Position numbers and translations under genes: made by a program | Assembly (NCBI RefSeq): GCF_030062155.1 | Contig: NZ_CP118269.1 | Span: forward strand, 3,472,001-3,536,000 | Direction of reading: 5' to 3' | DNA length: 64,000 nt | From: Pantoea sp. Lij88 | Lineage (GTDB): Bacteria; Pseudomonadota; Gammaproteobacteria; Enterobacterales; Enterobacteriaceae | Part shown: one piece after another, positions 9,271-17,957 of the stretch | Layout: each line of letters begins with the position of its first letter | Numbering within the stretch: the first letter of the stretch is position 1 | The notes under the pieces: generated by a model | Told to the model about the DNA's origin: nothing | The model's database searches: none | What the model saw: only the letters and a program-made list of their open reading frames with translations

Positions 9271-10560
9271 ATGGATAAACAATACGAACTCAAACGGACA
9301 AAACGTCTGGCGCTGCTGTTGCTTCTGCTCGCCGCCGTGACTTTCATCGTCACCCTTTTCCTGCCGCCCGGCTTCTGGGTCAGCGGCATAAAAGCCATTG
9401 CGGAGGCCGCGATGGTCGGCGCGCTGGCGGACTGGTTCGCGGTGGTGGCACTGTTCCGGCGCGTGCCGGTGCCCTTTATCTCGCGCCATACCGCCATCAT
9501 TCCGCGCAATAAAGATCGCATCGGTGAAAACCTCGGTCGCTTTGTGCAGGAGAAGTTTCTTGATACCGACTCCCTGCTGAATCTGATTCGCCGTCACGAT
9601 CCCTCGAACCTGCTGGCGCAATGGCTGAATGCGCCGGGTAACGCGGACCGCATCGGCCGCCATCTGCTACAGGTGATGCGCGGCTTCCTGGATCTGACCG
9701 ATGACGCCCGGATCCAGACCTTTATGCGCCGCGCCGTGCATCGCGCCATCGATAAGGTCGATCTCAGTCAGACCAGCGCCCTGCTGCTGGAGAGCCTGAC
9801 CAAAAACAACCGTCATCAGGCGTTGCTGGATGCAGCAATCGAACAGCTGCTGAAACTACTGCATAAGCCCGCGACCCGCGAGTTTATTGCCATGCAGCTG
9901 GTGCGCTGGCTGAAACGCGAGCATCCAATCAAAGCCAAAATGTTGCCGACCGAATGGCTGGGCGAACACAGTGCAGAGCTGGTATCGAACGCGGTCGATT
10001 CCCTGCTGGATGATGTGGCGCTGGATCAGGGCCATGAGCTGCGCCTCGGCTTCAACCGGGCGGTAGACAAATTGATCGTTAAGTTGCAGAACGACCCGGA
10101 AATGGCCGAGCGCGCCGAGGAGATCAAAGGCTGGCTGAAAGAGGATGCCTCGTTTAACCGCTACATCGGCGAGCTGTGGAACGATATGCGCAACTGGCTC
10201 AAGGCGGATCTGAGCAGTGATGATTCACGGGTGCAGGAGAAAGTGCGCGGCGCGGCGTTGTGGCTGGGCGAAACTCTGGCGGCCGACCCGGCGCTGCGTG
10301 ACTCCATGAACCAGCATCTGGAACAGGCAGCGAGCAGCGTGGCGCCGGAGTTTGCCAGCTTCCTGACGCGTCACATCAGCGACACCGTGAAAAGCTGGGA
10401 TGCGCGCGACATGTCGCAGCAGATCGAACTCAATATCGGCAAGGATCTGCAGTTTATCCGCATCAACGGTACGCTGGTGGGCGGCACCATCGGGTTGATC
10501 CTCTATCTGCTGTCGCAGCTGCCCGCCGTGCTGCCGGTGATGAAAGGCTGGCTGTTCTGA
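9271..10560 (+). CDS. yjiN: DUF445 inner-membrane protein YjiN
   Basis: This 429-residue protein matches E. coli YjiN in length and content. Two membrane helices (about residues 10-55, containing [27 protein letters not shown]) precede a long helical soluble domain, and a last membrane segment ([25 protein letters not shown]) sits at the C-terminus. Its function is unknown. It starts 26 bases after yjgR on the same strand and may be cotranscribed with it. The C-terminal anchoring pattern suggests the large domain lies on one side of the inner membrane. Confidence 0.9.
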   Translation: MDKQYELKRTKRLALLLLLLAAVTFIVTLFLPPGFWVSGIKAIAEAAMVGALADWFAVVALFRRVPVPFISRHTAIIPRNKDRIGENLGRFVQEKFLDTDSLLNLIRRHDPSNLLAQWLNAPGNADRIGRHLLQVMRGFLDLTDDARIQTFMRRAVHRAIDKVDLSQTSALLLESLTKNNRHQALLDAAIEQLLKLLHKPATREFIAMQLVRWLKREHPIKAKMLPTEWLGEHSAELVSNAVDSLLDDVALDQGHELRLGFNRAVDKLIVKLQNDPEMAERAEEIKGWLKEDASFNRYIGELWNDMRNWLKADLSSDDSRVQEKVRGAALWLGETLAADPALRDSMNQHLEQAASSVAPEFASFLTRHISDTVKSWDARDMSQQIELNIGKDLQFIRINGTLVGGTIGLILYLLSQLPAVLPVMKGWLF

Positions 10561-10570
10561 ACCTGGTCCG

Positions 10571-10598
10571 GCACGGTGGCCGCCGTATTCCACCGTGC
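10571..10598. terminator. Hairpin after yjiN
   Basis: GCACGGTGG (10571-10579) pairs with CCACCGTGC (10590-10598) around a 10-base loop, 10 bases after the yjiN stop and between convergent genes. There is no T-run, so the terminator call is tentative. Confidence 0.4.
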
Positions 10599-10667
10599 TG
10601 ACCTGAACAAAAAACGTCGCTTCACCTGCAGGATTTTCTATTGCCTGCGTCAGGCGTTAAACGGCGG

Positions 10668-11513
10668 CTACGCCTGATCCAGCGCAGCCTGCGCCACCGC
10701 CATAAAATGTTTTACCCTGTCCCGATCCACATCGTTCCACCAGACGCCATCGACTTTGAGCGCGCTGGCCACAATGACGGCCTGGGTGCGCGCCAGAATC
10801 TGGCAGACGTTGGCGGGCGTCACGCCCGAGCCCACCAGCAGCGGCAGGGTGGTGGCGGCGCGGATCTCGTCGATTTCCTCCAGCGTGGCGCTGTCACCGG
10901 TACGTTGTCCGGTGGCGATGACCGCATCCGCTTCGAAGAAATCGACATCGCGGGTCAGTTCCTGAATTGAGCGATCGGCCACTATCGCATGGCTGCCGTG
11001 CTTAACGTGGCTGTCGGCGAACACCCGGATATGTTCGGCGCGCAGCTGGCTACGGTAGCGCAGCGCTTTCGCGGCAGCTCCTTCAATAAAGCCTTCGTTG
11101 GCGATATACGCATTGGCCCACTGATTGACGCGGATAAAATCCGCCCCGCCCGCCAGCGCGGTGGCAAAAGCAGGTAAGGCTGCATTTGCCAGCACGTTAA
11201 TGCCCAGCGGCACGCCGAAACGTTCCCGCACTTTTTCCGTAATGACGGCCATCAGCGCCGGTGTTTCAGGGCCAATATCCTCGGGTTTTGAAAAAGGAAT
11301 ATCGCCATGGTTTTCTATAATCAGTCCGTGAACGCCGCCAAGAATATAGTTTTCCGCATCACGTAATGCACGATCAATTATCGCACTGACGGGTTTGCCG
11401 CGATATTTTGGCGAACCCGGAAAAGGGTCACAGTGAATAACGCCAATAACCGCTTTAGGGCGTGAAAATATCGCTTGTATTGCATCAATTTTTTCTGCTG
11501 ATATAGCAACCAT
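10668..11513 (-). CDS. BtpA/SgcQ-family TIM-barrel protein
   Basis: The 281-residue protein shows the BtpA/SgcQ signature: KAVIGVIHCDPFPGSPKYRG at about 19-38, a GVHGLIIENHGDIPF strand-loop near 58-72, and a C-terminal LPLLVGSGVTPANV phosphate-site-like loop near 230. The name comes from a cyanobacterial photosystem I biogenesis factor, but heterotroph relatives such as E. coli SgcQ sit in sugar operons and are probably enzymes acting on a phosphorylated or glycosidic intermediate. No biochemical function is established for this type as far as I know. The gene is head-to-head with a PfkB kinase, only 29 bases apart, as expected for partners in one pathway. Confidence 0.85.
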   Translation of the reverse strand: MVAISAEKIDAIQAIFSRPKAVIGVIHCDPFPGSPKYRGKPVSAIIDRALRDAENYILGGVHGLIIENHGDIPFSKPEDIGPETPALMAVITEKVRERFGVPLGINVLANAALPAFATALAGGADFIRVNQWANAYIANEGFIEGAAAKALRYRSQLRAEHIRVFADSHVKHGSHAIVADRSIQELTRDVDFFEADAVIATGQRTGDSATLEEIDEIRAATTLPLLVGSGVTPANVCQILARTQAVIVASALKVDGVWWNDVDRDRVKHFMAVAQAALDQA

Positions 11514-11523
11514 CGCTTCTTTA

Positions 11524-11535
11524 TCCTGTTCAGGA
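11524..11535. promoter_or_regulatory. Palindrome providing ribosome-binding sites on both strands
   Basis: TCCTGTTCAGGA is a perfect 12-bp palindrome in the 29-base gap between the divergent btpA-like and pfkB-like genes. Its right arm gives AGGA 7 bases before the pfkB start, and its left arm gives AGGA on the other strand 10 bases before the btpA start. No room remains for promoters between the genes, so these must lie within the opposing coding sequences. Confidence 0.6.
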
Positions 11536-11542
11536 AAACACT

Positions 11543-12424
11543 ATGCGTGTTTATGTGGCTGGTAATATTACTGTCGATGAAACCTGGTCTGTTACAGATA
11601 TTCCGGCTAAGGGCGCCTCTGTTCACGGTTATCAACGCTCGCGGGATATCGGCGGTAAAGGCGCGAATCAGGCGATACTTTTATCCCGTTGCGGCATTGA
11701 AACGTATTTAATTGCCGCGACCGGTAATGACAGCAATGGAAAATGGATCCGTCAGCAGCTCATGAACGAGCCCGTGACGTTATTGCCCACGCAGCCTATG
11801 ACTGCGTTGAGCGATACCTCGCTTATTCTGCACAGTGCCGATGGCGATAACGCCATTATTACCAGTACAGCGGCGGCAGATGCGCTGGATATCAATACGC
11901 TTAAGCACCATCTTGCCCGCGCGCGTCCGGGCGATCTGCTGGTGCAGCAGGGCAATTTCTCGCCCGATAAAACCCATGCGCTGTTTAGCCTGGCCAAATC
12001 CCACGGCCTGATAAACGTCTTTAACCCCTCGCCCGTGCACGCCGGTTTTGCTTCCTGCTGGCCGCTGGTGGATATCGCCGTGGTCAATCAGCACGAAGCG
12101 CAACAGCTGCAGCCCCGCGCAGTGAAAACGTTAGTGACCACACTCGGCAGCGCGGGTGCCTGGCTGACTCAGGGCGAGCAGCGAACGTTTCACCCGGCGC
12201 AACCCGCCAATGCCACAGATACCACCGGCGCAGGCGATACCTTTCTTGCCGTGATGCTGGCGTCCGCGATCCTGCGTGGGGGTGAAATCGACATATTAGC
12301 ACTGACTCATGCCAGTCAGGCGGCTGCGCTGACCGTCAGCCGTCATGGGACACTTCAGGCCTTCCCCACTACAGAAGAACTCGCCGCGCTGCTCCAGACA
12401 GGCGGCGAGTCAGCGATTACTTAA
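11543..12424 (+). CDS. PfkB/ribokinase-family sugar kinase
   Basis: This 293-residue protein is a ribokinase-fold kinase. It has the N-terminal GNITVDETWSVTDIPAKGASVHG, the GGKGANQAILLSRCG glycine motif (about residues 38-52) and the C-terminal DTTGAGDTFLAVMLA motif containing the catalytic Asp (about 229-243). It should phosphorylate a sugar or nucleoside-like substrate with ATP in the cytosol. Within the locus it probably acts on the compound brought in by the ABC transporter or on its hydrolysis product. Its last 8 bases overlap the end of the convergent binding-protein gene. The substrate cannot be read from the sequence. Confidence 0.88.
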   Translation: MRVYVAGNITVDETWSVTDIPAKGASVHGYQRSRDIGGKGANQAILLSRCGIETYLIAATGNDSNGKWIRQQLMNEPVTLLPTQPMTALSDTSLILHSADGDNAIITSTAAADALDINTLKHHLARARPGDLLVQQGNFSPDKTHALFSLAKSHGLINVFNPSPVHAGFASCWPLVDIAVVNQHEAQQLQPRAVKTLVTTLGSAGAWLTQGEQRTFHPAQPANATDTTGAGDTFLAVMLASAILRGGEIDILALTHASQAAALTVSRHGTLQAFPTTEELAALLQTGGESAIT

Positions 12425-13367
12425 ACATCGCCCGGTAGCTGTCCACGTTGGCTTTGGTGACCACCGTGGCCGGCACCAGAATGGTTTTTGACACGGTTTT
12501 GCCCGATGCCAGCGCGTTCAGGGCTTTTACCGCCTCTTCACCCATCTTTTTCGGATCCTGCTGCAGCACGGCCGTGACATAACCGCCATCAATGCCGCTA
12601 ATGGCTTTTGACGTCAAATCCCAGCCAAAGACTTTGATGTCCTTCTGACGCCCCTGGTTTTCAACGGCAGCAATCGCCCCCAGCAGTGCCGGTTCACCGG
12701 TCGCATAGATAGCCGTTAAATCCGGGTTACCGGTAATCAGGTTTTCTGCTGCCGTCATCGCCGTGTCCTGCACGTTCTGGCCATCGACCACGTCCGCTAC
12801 GGTGATGCCCGGATTGCTCTTAATGGTTTCTTCAAATCCTTTCTGACGCTGGTTCTGCACGGCCGAGTTCAGCGCGCCCACAATGCCCAGTCGCGCTTTG
12901 CCGCCCATACTTTTCGCCACGTAGTCGACAAAATATTTACCGATAATTTTGCCGCCTTCGAGATTATCCACGCCCACCTGCGCCGCCTGAGGGCCCGCCG
13001 GTAATACCGCATCAATCGCAATCACCGGTATTTTAGCGGCGGCCGCTTCTTTTATGGCTGGCATAATGCCGTTAACGTCAATCGCATCCACCATAATGCC
13101 CTTCACGCCCTGTTGAATATAATTTTCGATCGCATCGTTTTGCGACACAGGATTATCGTTGGCGTTAAAGATCACTAATTTTTTACCGCTGGCGTTCGCT
13201 GCGTCCTGCGCGCCCTTGTTCATCTGATTAAAAAACAGGGCCTGCTGATTAATCTGAACCAGCGCATAAGTGGGGGCCGCCTGCGCCAGTGAAAATAAAG
13301 AACCTGCAGACAGTAAGCCGGTTGCCAGCGCAACAGCACGCAGTTTTCTGGTGTTAAATGCCATCAT
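12417..13367 (-). CDS. Periplasmic sugar-binding protein (RbsB type)
   Basis: The protein has 316 residues from the ATG at 13367, chosen because GAGGAA lies 7 bases upstream and a clean signal peptide follows (KLRAVALATGLLSAGSLFSLAQAA). An in-frame extension upstream lacks these signals. The mature part is a type I periplasmic binding protein (YALVQINQQALFFNQMNKGAQ at the N-terminus; AIYATGEPALLGAIAAVENQG in the second lobe), the class that serves ribose-, galactose- and fructose-type importers. It should feed the ATPase and permease encoded at 15.1-16.9 kb. It is divergent from the LacI regulator, so it is probably under its control. The ligand is unknown. Confidence 0.88.
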   Translation of the reverse strand: MMAFNTRKLRAVALATGLLSAGSLFSLAQAAPTYALVQINQQALFFNQMNKGAQDAANASGKKLVIFNANDNPVSQNDAIENYIQQGVKGIMVDAIDVNGIMPAIKEAAAAKIPVIAIDAVLPAGPQAAQVGVDNLEGGKIIGKYFVDYVAKSMGGKARLGIVGALNSAVQNQRQKGFEETIKSNPGITVADVVDGQNVQDTAMTAAENLITGNPDLTAIYATGEPALLGAIAAVENQGRQKDIKVFGWDLTSKAISGIDGGYVTAVLQQDPKKMGEEAVKALNALASGKTVSKTILVPATVVTKANVDSYRAMFK

Positions 13368-13703
13368 CTTAAAATTCCTCGTCGGGAATGAGCGATAACC
13401 AGTTGATCTCCACATCGAAATGCAGAGGGAATTGTGTTGGCGGGCAAATATCGTCTGAATGGCTGCTTCAGCCAGGACCTGAATAATCGACTTTCTGCAC
13501 ACCGTCCATTATGGTGCACGTGTGAAAGGAATTAATCGGGTTTGGGAGTGACTCCCGGGTAATGCGGTAAACTGCCATTAACATTCGCTTCTGGCTAAAT
13601 TTTGTCAAGCGATTATTTTATCGTCAGCGGTCAGGGAAAAAACTGGATTCGCTGCGCGCAACTGTGTAACTGATAGCCGATTCCGGGCAAGGTGGCTGGT
13701 GAT
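13368..13703. promoter_or_regulatory. Divergent regulatory region between the binding-protein and lacI-type genes
   Basis: A possible leftward promoter has a perfect -35 TTGACA (minus strand, 13608-13603), 17 bases, then AATGTT. Between it and the binding-protein start lies a 6-1-6 inverted repeat, GGGAGTGACTCCC (13544-13556). A half site GTAAAC (13567-13572) matches one arm of the operators found upstream of the ABC operon. These suggest regulation by the adjacent LacI protein, but a full operator is not present here. Confidence 0.4.
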
Positions 13704-14714
13704 ATGAGTAAAAAACGGGTGCTGTTATCCGATGTCGCAGCGCTGGCCGGACTGTCAAAAGCGACCGTATCCCGCTATATGAATCAAAGCATTATGCTGC
13801 CGCAGGAGACGATTGACCGTATCGAAGCGGCGATTCGTCAGCTGGATTATCGCGGTAATAGCCTGGCACGTCGCCTGAGCAAGGGCGGTAGCGAAACCCT
13901 GGGGCTGGTGCTGCCCGATATTACCAATCCCTTCTTTGCCGAACTGGCAGATGCCGCCGAAGAAGCCGCCTCTGCCCATGGCTACAGCCTGGTGCTGTGT
14001 ATTACCCGCAACCATCCCGACAAAGAGAGTCAGTTTATCCGCTGGCTGGATACCTGCCAGGTGGACGGCCTGCTGTTTACCACCAACCATCCTGATAACG
14101 GTCTGCTGCGCAAAGAAATTAACCGCCACCAGCGCATCGTGCTGCTGGATGAGGACATTCCTGGCAGCGAAGTGCCCAAGGTGTTTGCTGACAACGTTCA
14201 GGGTGGCCGGATTGCTACCGAGAACCTGATCGCTGCGGGTCACCGGCATATCGCCTTTGTCGGCGGCCCGGATGAACTGATGAGCGTGCGCGAACGCTAC
14301 CAGGGGTTTTGCACCGCAATGGAGCAGGCTGGCCTGCATGTCCCGCCCGAATGGGTGATGTACGGCGAATACCAGCGTGAGTTCGGTAAACAGGCGCTGG
14401 AACGGCTGTTCAGCCGCGCGGAACGCCCTACCGCCGTCTTTGCCGCCAGTGATTTTCTGGTGCTGGGATTGATGGATGGCCTGCGCGCGCGCGGACTTAA
14501 AGCGCCCGAGGCGCTATCGCTGGTGGGCTTTGATGACGCGACCTATGCTGACTTTACCCAACCCCGTATTTCAACCATCCGCCAGCCCGCACGTGAACTG
14601 GGCCGCACGGCGGTGGAGATCATGTTGCGTATTCTGAATGATGACCTCCCCGTCCCCGCCGAAACCCGCCTGCCGGTAGAATGGGTGGCGCGCGATTCGA
14701 TACGGATTTGTTAA
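13704..14714 (+). CDS. LacI-family transcriptional regulator of the catabolic locus
   Basis: Starting at the ATG at 13704 the protein has 336 residues; an in-frame GTG at 13692 is possible but less likely. The N-terminus is a LacI helix-turn-helix (LLSDVAALAGLSKATVSRYMNQ), followed by the hinge-helix segment NSLARRLSKG. The ligand core is of periplasmic-binding-protein type (LGLVLPDITNPFFAELADAAEE; SLVGFDDATYADFTQPRISTIRQP). It probably senses the imported sugar or its phosphate and represses the neighbouring genes. Two identical palindromes, GTAAACCGGTTTAC, in the region directly downstream are the obvious candidate operators. Confidence 0.9.
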   Translation: MSKKRVLLSDVAALAGLSKATVSRYMNQSIMLPQETIDRIEAAIRQLDYRGNSLARRLSKGGSETLGLVLPDITNPFFAELADAAEEAASAHGYSLVLCITRNHPDKESQFIRWLDTCQVDGLLFTTNHPDNGLLRKEINRHQRIVLLDEDIPGSEVPKVFADNVQGGRIATENLIAAGHRHIAFVGGPDELMSVRERYQGFCTAMEQAGLHVPPEWVMYGEYQREFGKQALERLFSRAERPTAVFAASDFLVLGLMDGLRARGLKAPEALSLVGFDDATYADFTQPRISTIRQPARELGRTAVEIMLRILNDDLPVPAETRLPVEWVARDSIRIC

Positions 14715-14791
14715 CAACGTCCCAGAATGGCGCAAAAGCGCACAGCTTTGGCGCAAAAAATGAGCTTTTTGATTTTGCAGGTTTATAGTAA

Positions 14792-14805
14792 GTAAACCGG
14801 TTTAC
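14792..14805. promoter_or_regulatory. LacI-family operator 1 (GTAAACCGGTTTAC)
   Basis: A perfect 14-bp palindrome with the central CG typical of LacI-family sites. It lies 3 bases after a TATAGT box (14784-14789), so it could block a promoter reading toward the ABC genes. An exact copy lies 172 bp downstream. Confidence 0.7.
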
Positions 14806-14926
14806 CTGAAGTAAAACGTGAAATACTTTTTATTACAGTCAGTTAGACCGCGAGTGCAGCGCCTGATGACAGGCTGGCACGGAAGCTGCAATGTCTTACC
14901 CGGCAAACAAATATCGTTGTAGCGTG

Positions 14927-14956
14927 TTGTTCTGTGTGTGGTAACAAAGGTTTTAT
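14927..14956 (+). promoter_or_regulatory. Candidate promoter of the ABC/hydrolase operon
   Basis: TTGTTC (14927-14932) and TTTTAT (14951-14956) are separated by 18 bases. The second operator begins 8 bases further on, so it would cover the start site. The match to sigma-70 boxes is moderate. Confidence 0.4.
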
Positions 14957-14963
14957 CCTGCAG

Positions 14964-14977
14964 GTAAACCGGTTTAC
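14964..14977. promoter_or_regulatory. LacI-family operator 2 (GTAAACCGGTTTAC)
   Basis: An exact copy of operator 1, centred 172 bp away, 79 bases before the ATPase start. A half site GTAAACC follows at 14984-14990. Two identical operators at this distance suggest DNA looping by a tetrameric or paired repressor. Confidence 0.72.
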
Positions 14978-15055
14978 AAGGGCGTAAACCGTGCCGGATA
15001 ACCCTTTTTTTACATGCAGAGTAACGGTCCCGTTAATGGTGATGGGAGTAATCAC

Positions 15056-15838
15056 ATGCAGCAAGTACAAACTGCCCGGACCCGGGTAGAGATGGTGAAT
15101 ATTACCAAGACCTATGGCGCGATACGGTCTCTTCAGGGGGTTAATCTGCAACTGGCTCCGGGGGAAGTGCTGGGCCTGGTGGGCGACAACGGCGCGGGAA
15201 AATCTACGCTGACCAAGGTGCTGTCAGGCGCGGTGGTACCGACCAGCGGCACGATTCGTATTGATGGGGAAGAGCAGCATTTCACTAACCCGGCGGATTC
15301 ACGCCGCTGCCATATCGAGATGGTTTATCAGGACCTGTCGCTGTGCGACACCGTCGATGTGGCAGGCAATCTGTTTATGGGACGTGAGCCGATGAAATCC
15401 ATTCTCGGCATTCCGTTTCTGGATGAAGAGAAAATGCACGCTGATGCACGGGAGATGCTAAAGGGCCTGGGGATTTCTATTCCGGATACCCGGCTGCTGG
15501 TGCGCAATTTATCCGGCGGGCAGCGCCAGGCGATTGCCATTGCGCGCGCCGCCGCCTTCGATCCCAAAGTGCTGATCATGGATGAACCCACCGCCGCGCT
15601 GGCCGTCGCCGAAGTGGAAGCGGTGCTGGAGCTGATCCGGCGGGTGTCGGCGCGTGGCGTGAGTGTCATCCTGATCACGCATCGCCTGCAGGATCTGTTC
15701 CTGGTCTGCGATCGCATCATGGTGATGTACGAAGGCACCAACGTGGCGGAGCGCCGGGTGGCTGAAACGGATCTGACCGAGATCGTCAATTTGATCGTGG
15801 GTGAGAAATTTGTCGCCCGCTCGGCCGCAGCGCACTGA
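15056..15838 (+). CDS. Single-domain sugar ABC transporter ATPase
   Basis: The ATG at 15056 is preferred over an in-frame one at 15014 because GGGAG lies just upstream. The 260-residue product has Walker A (GDNGAGKST, about residues 43-51), the ABC signature (LSGGQRQAIAIARA) and Walker B (VLIMDEPTAAL). It energises sugar import with the adjacent permease. Ribose-type (CUT2) importers usually have a fused double ATPase of about 500 residues; here there is a single domain, as in the fructose importer FrcA of rhizobia, so a homodimer is expected. The permease gene follows after 13 bases. Confidence 0.9.
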   Translation: MQQVQTARTRVEMVNITKTYGAIRSLQGVNLQLAPGEVLGLVGDNGAGKSTLTKVLSGAVVPTSGTIRIDGEEQHFTNPADSRRCHIEMVYQDLSLCDTVDVAGNLFMGREPMKSILGIPFLDEEKMHADAREMLKGLGISIPDTRLLVRNLSGGQRQAIAIARAAAFDPKVLIMDEPTAALAVAEVEAVLELIRRVSARGVSVILITHRLQDLFLVCDRIMVMYEGTNVAERRVAETDLTEIVNLIVGEKFVARSAAAH

Positions 15839-15851
15839 GCGAGGTAACAGG

Positions 15852-16862
15852 ATGACTATTATGAATCTGAGCAGTTCCCGTATGGCACAGCACTCGCTGC
15901 CGCGTCGCCTTCTGCACAACCACTCTGGCGTCGTCAGCATCGCGCTGTTTTTCGTGTTCTGCTGCGTGGTGTTTTCCCTGATCACCGGCAACTTTCTCAG
16001 CAGCACGAACTGGCTGAATATCATTCGCCAGAGTGCGCCACTGCTGATCGTCGCCACGGCGATGACGCTGGTGATCACCACCGGTGGGATTGATCTTTCC
16101 GTGGGATCGACACTGGCGCTGGTCGGCGCCCTGTCCGCGATCGCCCTGAATAACTGGGGCCTGCCCTGGCCGGTGGTGTTGCTGGGCGGCCTGCTGCTGG
16201 GCGCGCTGGTCGGCGCCATCAATGGCTTCTTTATTGCTTACGAAGGCATCCCGGCCTTTATCGTCACGCTGGCGACGCTGGCGGTGGTACGCGGCGTGGC
16301 GCTGCTGATCACCCAGGGTTACTCCATTCCCATTCCTGCCGACAGCCTGTTCGCCCTGATGGGACGCGCCTGGGTGCTGGGCGTGCCGATGCCCGCGCTG
16401 ATTGGCATCGTGGTGCTGGTAGTCGGCCATGTGGTGCTGAACCATATGCGTTTTGGTCGCTATGTCACGGCCATTGGCGCGAATGCGGAAGGCGCACGCC
16501 GTAGCGGGATTAACACCAAAGCCGTGACCATGAAGGTCTACATCCTCAGCGGCATGGCGGCAGCGCTGGCGGGCATGATCATCACCGCCCGTCTTGGCAG
16601 TGGCTCCTCTAATCAGGGCGAAGGCTTTGAGTTGCAGGTGATCGCTGCGGTGGTGCTGGGCAGTACCAGCCTGTTCGGCGGCTTCGGCACCGTTATTGGC
16701 ACGCTGTTAGGCGCGCTGTCGATTGCCATCATCCAGAACGGCCTGATTTTGTCGCATATCTCCCCGTTTTACACGCAAATCGCCACCGGTACGATCATTC
16801 TGCTGGCGATCTGGCTGAACACCCGCATTCTCAACCCGACGCGATCGGCGGCGAAAGGATAG
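15852..16862 (+). CDS. Ribose/galactose-type ABC transporter permease
   Basis: This 336-residue inner-membrane protein has 8-10 predicted helices and the RbsC/AraH-type signature (TLVITTGGIDLSVGSTLALVGALSA at about 78-102; AVVLGSTSLFGGFGTVIGTLLGAL near 270). The ATG at 15852 has GAGG 7 bases upstream. As a homodimer it forms the channel with the single-domain ATPase. The phosphotriesterase-type gene starts 3 bases after its stop, so transport and catabolism are transcribed together. Confidence 0.92.
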   Translation: MTIMNLSSSRMAQHSLPRRLLHNHSGVVSIALFFVFCCVVFSLITGNFLSSTNWLNIIRQSAPLLIVATAMTLVITTGGIDLSVGSTLALVGALSAIALNNWGLPWPVVLLGGLLLGALVGAINGFFIAYEGIPAFIVTLATLAVVRGVALLITQGYSIPIPADSLFALMGRAWVLGVPMPALIGIVVLVVGHVVLNHMRFGRYVTAIGANAEGARRSGINTKAVTMKVYILSGMAAALAGMIITARLGSGSSNQGEGFELQVIAAVVLGSTSLFGGFGTVIGTLLGALSIAIIQNGLILSHISPFYTQIATGTIILLAIWLNTRILNPTRSAAKG

Positions 16863-16865
16863 CGC

Positions 16866-17945
16866 ATGAAACATTCCCTTTTTCGTCATCCTGAGCCCCT
16901 GCCGCTGGGCATCAACAGCGGCTATGTGATGACCGTACTCGGCCCGCTCCCTGTCAGTGAGATGGGGGTGACGCTGATGCACGAACATATTTTGCTGGAT
17001 GCGTCCGGCAAATGGGTGCCGCCCTGCTGCTGTAGCGATCGTCATCTGGCGGAAATGCCGGTAAGCATCGAAAACCTGGGCGAGCTGTCGCTGAATCCGC
17101 TCATCAGCCGCGATAACTGTCAGCTGTTTGATGTGGATTTAGCGATTGAGGAGCTGATGAAGTTCCGGGCGCTGGGCGGCGATACCGTGGTGGACCCCAC
17201 GAATATTGGCATTGGCCGCGATCCCAAAGCCCTGCAACGCATCGCGCGCCTGACCGGGCTGAATATCATTATGAGCACCGGGTTATATCTGGAACCCTCG
17301 CATCCGGATTGGGTGAAAACGATCAGCGTCGAAGCCCTGACTGACAAGCTGATTTACGACCTCGGCGGCAGGGAAGATAAACCTGAGGTGCTGGCGGGCC
17401 TGATCGGCGAGATCGGCGTCTCCAGCCGCTTTACGCCCGACGAGGAGAAATCCCTGCGGGCGGCGGGCCGTGCCAGTGCCGCGACACGCGTGCCGATTGA
17501 GGTGCATCTGCCCGGCTGGGCGCGACTAGGCCATCAGGTGCTGGATATCCTTGAGGATGAAGGGGCTGACCTGCGCCATGTGGTGCTGTGCCATATGAAC
17601 CCCAGCTTTGCCGACAAACGTTACCAGCGCGAACTCGCGCAGCGCGGAGCTTTTCTGGAGTACGACATGATCGGCATGAGCTATTACTACGCCGATGAGT
17701 CCGCCCAGTCACCCTCCGATGAAGAGAATGCCCGGGCCATTCGCGAGCTGATCGATGACGGCTTTATTGAACAGATTCTATTGTCCCAGGACGTGTTCCT
17801 GAAAACCATGCTGACCCGCTACGGCGGTCACGGCTATGGCTACATCCTTAAACATTTTGTTCCGCGTCTGAAACGCCACGGCGTGAGCGGCGAACAACTT
17901 GAAACCTTACTGATTGCTAACCCACAGCGCGTTTTTGGTGGGTAA
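16866..17945 (+). CDS. Phosphotriesterase-family metal-dependent hydrolase
   Basis: The 359-residue protein has the amidohydrolase fold of the phosphotriesterase/PHP family. The first metal motif is HEH (MHEHILLD, about residues 39-46). A Glu in GLIGEIGVSS sits where phosphotriesterase has its carboxylated Lys, as in E. coli Php. Further ligands are the His in VLCHMNPS and the Asp in LLSQDVFLK. Many relatives are lactonases or esterases rather than true phosphotriesterases, so a lactone- or ester-opening step is a reasonable inference. The gene sits inside the ABC operon, with an amidotransferase-like gene 12 bases downstream. The enzyme should be cytosolic. Confidence 0.87.
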   Translation: MKHSLFRHPEPLPLGINSGYVMTVLGPLPVSEMGVTLMHEHILLDASGKWVPPCCCSDRHLAEMPVSIENLGELSLNPLISRDNCQLFDVDLAIEELMKFRALGGDTVVDPTNIGIGRDPKALQRIARLTGLNIIMSTGLYLEPSHPDWVKTISVEALTDKLIYDLGGREDKPEVLAGLIGEIGVSSRFTPDEEKSLRAAGRASAATRVPIEVHLPGWARLGHQVLDILEDEGADLRHVVLCHMNPSFADKRYQRELAQRGAFLEYDMIGMSYYYADESAQSPSDEENARAIRELIDDGFIEQILLSQDVFLKTMLTRYGGHGYGYILKHFVPRLKRHGVSGEQLETLLIANPQRVFGG

Positions 17946-17957
17946 GGGAGAACCTTC

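Noticed and set aside
13082..13502. Longer 361-residue start for the sugar-binding protein
   Set aside because: The extension lacks a signal peptide at its N-terminus; the ATG at 13367 has GAGGAA and a proper signal sequence.
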